Of a stretch of DNA of 6,789 nt, positions 6,101 through 6,789 are shown in pieces (within the stretch, counting starts at the first letter, position 1; each line of letters begins with the position of its first letter). This stretch comes from Bacteroidia bacterium (GTDB taxonomy: Bacteria; Bacteroidota; Bacteroidia; Bacteroidales; UBA12481): NCBI GenBank assembly GCA_026391235.1, contig JAPLDV010000247.1, positions 1 to 6,789 of the forward strand. The letters run 5' to 3'. The notes below the pieces were generated by a model that did no database searches, had not been told where the DNA came from, and saw nothing but the letters and a program-made list of their open reading frames with translations. Made by a program: the position numbers and the translations under genes.

Positions 6101-6789
6101 GCAGCCCTATCGCTAACCGGCAGCGCCATTTGCACGAGTCCGGGTGGTAACGGGTTTATAACTTCATCAACTTCAGTGGTTGGGGTAAACTATCAACTGT
6201 ATGACGGAAGCAATAACCCTGTTCAGTCGGCGCAACCGGGTACCGGAGCAGGATTGGATTGGTCAAATCTATCGTCCGGTACAGGGTATTATGTAATAGG
6301 TACCAATGCAACAACTTCTTGTGTTTCACCAAATAGTAATACAGTGAATATCACTTCAACTGCCAATCCTGTCGCACTTATTTTAACAGGAAGTACAATC
6401 TGTGCCAGTCCCGACGGCAATGGCACAATTACCTCATCAACCTCTCAATCCGGCATAGATTATCAGCTGTTTGATGTCACCGATTTAGAGGTGGGAAGTC
6501 CAATCGCGGGTACAGGATTCGGACTGACCTGGTCGGGCCTCACAGCTGCAAGCGGATATTACGCAGTGGGAACAAATGCAACCACTTTCTGTTCTTCAGA
6601 TAACAGCAATGCGGTGAATGTTTCCACCACTCCCAATCCCACGATAACCAGTTCTGCCACGGCCGCAGCCGTTTGTTTCAGCGCCGGTTCTCAAAATACA
6701 ACGCTTTCATACAGTGCAACAACCAATTCGCCGACAAACTTTACGATTACCTGGAATACAGTGGCCCACACGGCAGGGTTGGTTGATGT
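3116..6789 (+). CDS. Giant secreted repeat adhesin, beta-helix plus Ig-like domains (3' end beyond window)
   Basis: Hand translation stays open for 1224 codons to the window edge. Residues 1-27 are a signal peptide (MKMNIK, hydrophobic core, VKA before the cut). Residues 29-59 carry the opening motif of many Bacteroidota surface proteins: GTWSVTTTW, GGVVP, D55, VVI. Residues about 60-790 are Thr/Gly/Ser/Asn-rich, short-strand sequence consistent with a beta-helix, with a duplicated unit of about 245 residues. Residues 793-819 hold GTWGSTSS..KNDTYF, a block that often closes such regions. Residues about 820-904 form an Ig-like domain of the CHU_C-associated type (TICSG...WYS...AGTFYAE...GGC). 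Residues 905-1173 are three tandem Ig-like repeats. A new domain opens at 1174 (VCFSAGSQNTTLSY). The likely role is cell-surface adhesion or matrix formation. No catalytic motif was seen. It overlaps the usher-like gene by ATGA, so coupled translation is likely. The C-terminal sorting signal, if any, lies outside the window. Confidence 0.9.
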   Translation, partial: MKMNIKTIGAAVLMALVFLFSTSVVKAATITSTAAGGTWSVTTTWVGGVVPLSTDAVVIATTGAGVVTISATTTCNSLVINSGSTLAVTRNFTVTTTTIISGTINFSSNTTTARAMTFTGDVTLNSGAVWTEPATGNGSTNTYSIRANFTNNATTFNALGTGVHTFSGSAKTISGSTITSIPRVAVTGTVTNAGTLTVGTALTGAGTLTNGNGTTGTLNIGGTVSVTTLTANAANNLVNYTGAAQTAKVTIYNNLTLSGSLAKTFATTPTVNGVLSLEGTATVTVATGVVTYGAAATLQYNKPAAYTATTKEWISPFTGTGGIIIKNAGAITTPGAVQIGNNTSVPLNINSGATLTPGANLITLHGDFINAGTLTSGSGGITIAGTVTTQSIAGFTTTGTVTLTKTAGTATLQGGVTAGALTINGSGGTLNLGTSLMHTFSGVVTLTAGTLNGGSSTLNETAVSTTAWNGTGTVFSAGTGTVNFSAAGAQTLSATATTFYNLIVSNSGIKTFTNTPTVNGVLSLEGTATATAAPTYGSAATLQYNTATSRSAGVEWVTPFAASGGVVIANTGAITMNAAKVFNSTAPLTVNSGSSLSMSTWLLTLNGDLINNGGTAGGTTGGVTISGTATQSIGAFTTTGTVSMTKTGGTATFTGNVNGAGLTINGSGGTLNLGAAQTHTFTGVVTLTAGSLNGGSSTLNENAVSTSAWNGTGSLFTPASGTVNFGGAGNQTLAASSLSFNILAFSGSGNKIFSSIAAISGNMSISGTAIADLGTFDHSSNSLTFSGTNQSSGTWGSTSSGAYHKNDTYFLSGSGTINVNCTAPNAPTSGGNHTICSGATIPALSVSVGGGETADWYSLAEGGTLLASGSLTYTPSAAGTFYAETRAGGCLSASRTGVTLVVNPNPALLSLTGSTICTSPGGNGTITSTTSVTGINYQLYNGSNAAQGAAKAGTGSGLTWTSLSAGTGYYVIGTNATTNCYSTSSTANISTNTNPAALSLTGSAICTSPGGNGFITSSTSVVGVNYQLYDGSNNPVQSAQPGTGAGLDWSNLSSGTGYYVIGTNATTSCVSPNSNTVNITSTANPVALILTGSTICASPDGNGTITSSTSQSGIDYQLFDVTDLEVGSPIAGTGFGLTWSGLTAASGYYAVGTNATTFCSSDNSNAVNVSTTPNPTITSSATAAAVCFSAGSQNTTLSYSATTNSPTNFTITWNTVAHTAGLVD
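3872..4612 (+). repeat. Adhesin long repeat, unit 1 (about 247 residues)
   Basis: This is the first copy of a long duplicated beta-helix-like unit, residues about 253-499. Landmarks in order are KTF, TPTVNGVLSLEGTAT, YGAAATLQYN, a GD-x-INAG segment, TTTGTV, LTINGSGGTLNLG, LNGGSSTLNE, W-x-GTGTVF and GTVNFSAAGAQTL. The second copy repeats the same landmarks in the same order. At the landmark TPTVNG the two copies are 741 bases apart. At GGTLNLG they are 723 bases apart, so an 18-base (six-codon) net length difference separates them. Confidence 0.85.
4613..5332 (+). repeat. Adhesin long repeat, unit 2 (about 240 residues)
   Basis: This is the second copy, residues about 500-739. It shares TPTVNGVLSLEGTAT exactly with unit 1, and also YG-S-AATLQYN, GDLIN, TTTGTV, LTINGSGGTLNLG, LNGGSSTLNE and GTVNF-GGAGNQTL. 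At DNA level the copies are clearly diverged at third positions. The identical 19-base block at 4478-4496 and 5201-5219 is the longest match I noticed. This points to an old duplication kept under protein-level constraint, not a recent copy. Confidence 0.85.
5333..5572 (+). repeat. Partial third unit and closing block of the beta-helix region
   Basis: The sequence FNILAFSGSGNKIF matches the opening of unit 2 (YNLIVSNSGIKTF) and unit 1, then diverges. After about 45 residues it becomes the closing block SLTFSGTNQSSGTWGS and KNDTYFLSGSGTINV, residues about 783-819. I have seen this block style at the end of filamentous repeat regions in Bacteroidota proteins, just before Ig-like modules, as here. 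This looks like a capped, truncated copy of the long repeat. Confidence 0.65.
5573..5827 (+). other. Ig-like domain (CHU_C-associated type) in the adhesin
   Basis: Residues about 820-904 start NCTAPNAPTSGGNHTICSG and continue through WYSLAEGGTLLASG, the turn TYTPSAAGTFYAE and GGCLSASRT to a final VTLVVNPNP strand. The W-Y-S, AGTFYAE and GC positions fit the Ig-like domains found in large Bacteroidota gliding or adhesion proteins. It differs from the three repeats that follow, although it shares the paired-cysteine plan. Confidence 0.7.
5828..6634 (+). repeat. Three tandem Ig-like repeats of 89, 90 and 90 residues
   Basis: The units begin at 5828, 6095 and 6365, each with N-P-x-x-L/I, then LTGS-x-IC-x-SP-GNG-x-I-TS. 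Each continues with YQL, a G-L-x-W segment, GYY(V/A)-x-GTNATT-x-C and a Thr/Ser/Asn-rich strand. Cysteines fall at residues 917/980, 1006/1069 and 1096/1159, a spacing of exactly 63 in all three. This suggests one disulfide per domain in an exported protein. The overall plan resembles SprB-type repeats of gliding bacteria, but I would not name the family without a profile search. Confidence 0.88.
6635..6789 (+). other. Start of a further adhesin domain, cut by the window edge
   Basis: Residues 1174-1224 read NPTITSS, then VCFSAGSQNTTLSYSATTNSPTNF, then TITWNTVAHTAGLVD. This breaks the 90-residue pattern (no LTGS-x-IC start) and opens a different strand-rich module. I have seen the SYSATTNSPT and TITWN style in other giant Bacteroidota proteins, where it occurs in multiple copies. 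The gene therefore probably continues well past the window. Confidence 0.6.

Overview
The window contains two very long genes on the + strand that overlap by four bases. There is no intergenic space, RNA gene, transposase, CRISPR array or recognisable promoter. Protein style points to Bacteroidota, probably an environmental Bacteroidales-like lineage. The evidence is the opening of gene 2 (GTWSVTTTW, GGVVP, D, VVI), its closing GTWGST..KNDTYF block and its tandem Ig-like repeats, all of which I know from giant secreted proteins of that phylum. The organism assignment is an inference from motifs, not from a marker gene.

Region 1 (from at or before base 9 to 3119) encodes an exported protein of about 1036 residues. 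In order it has a signal peptide, an N-terminal periplasmic-type domain, a fimbrial-usher-like segment, a region of amphipathic beta strands that looks like an outer-membrane barrel, a DLNQNGIRDNGE domain, a carboxypeptidase-regulatory or usher-C-terminal-like domain, a Pro/Glu-rich linker carrying a minisatellite, and a C-terminal SPOR (peptidoglycan-binding) domain. The true start may lie left of the window. The first two thirds of the gene are much more AT-rich than the last third.

Region 2 (3116 to beyond 6789) encodes a secreted repeat protein of at least 1224 residues. I translated it by hand and it stays open to the window edge. It has a clear signal peptide, then about 790 residues of Thr/Gly/Ser/Asn-rich, beta-helix-like sequence that includes a duplicated unit of about 240-247 residues. 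An Ig-like domain follows, then three tandem Ig-like repeats of 89-90 residues, each with two cysteines exactly 63 residues apart, and then the start of a further domain. The 3' end is missing, so the export signal expected at the C terminus, such as a type IX sorting domain, cannot be seen.

Working together: the ATGA overlap and the perfect AAGGAGG ahead of gene 2 indicate translational coupling. The most interesting reading is an outer-membrane, usher-like protein anchored to peptidoglycan by SPOR, made together with a giant surface adhesin that it may export, anchor or display. The architecture can be read from the sequence; the functional link is a hypothesis.
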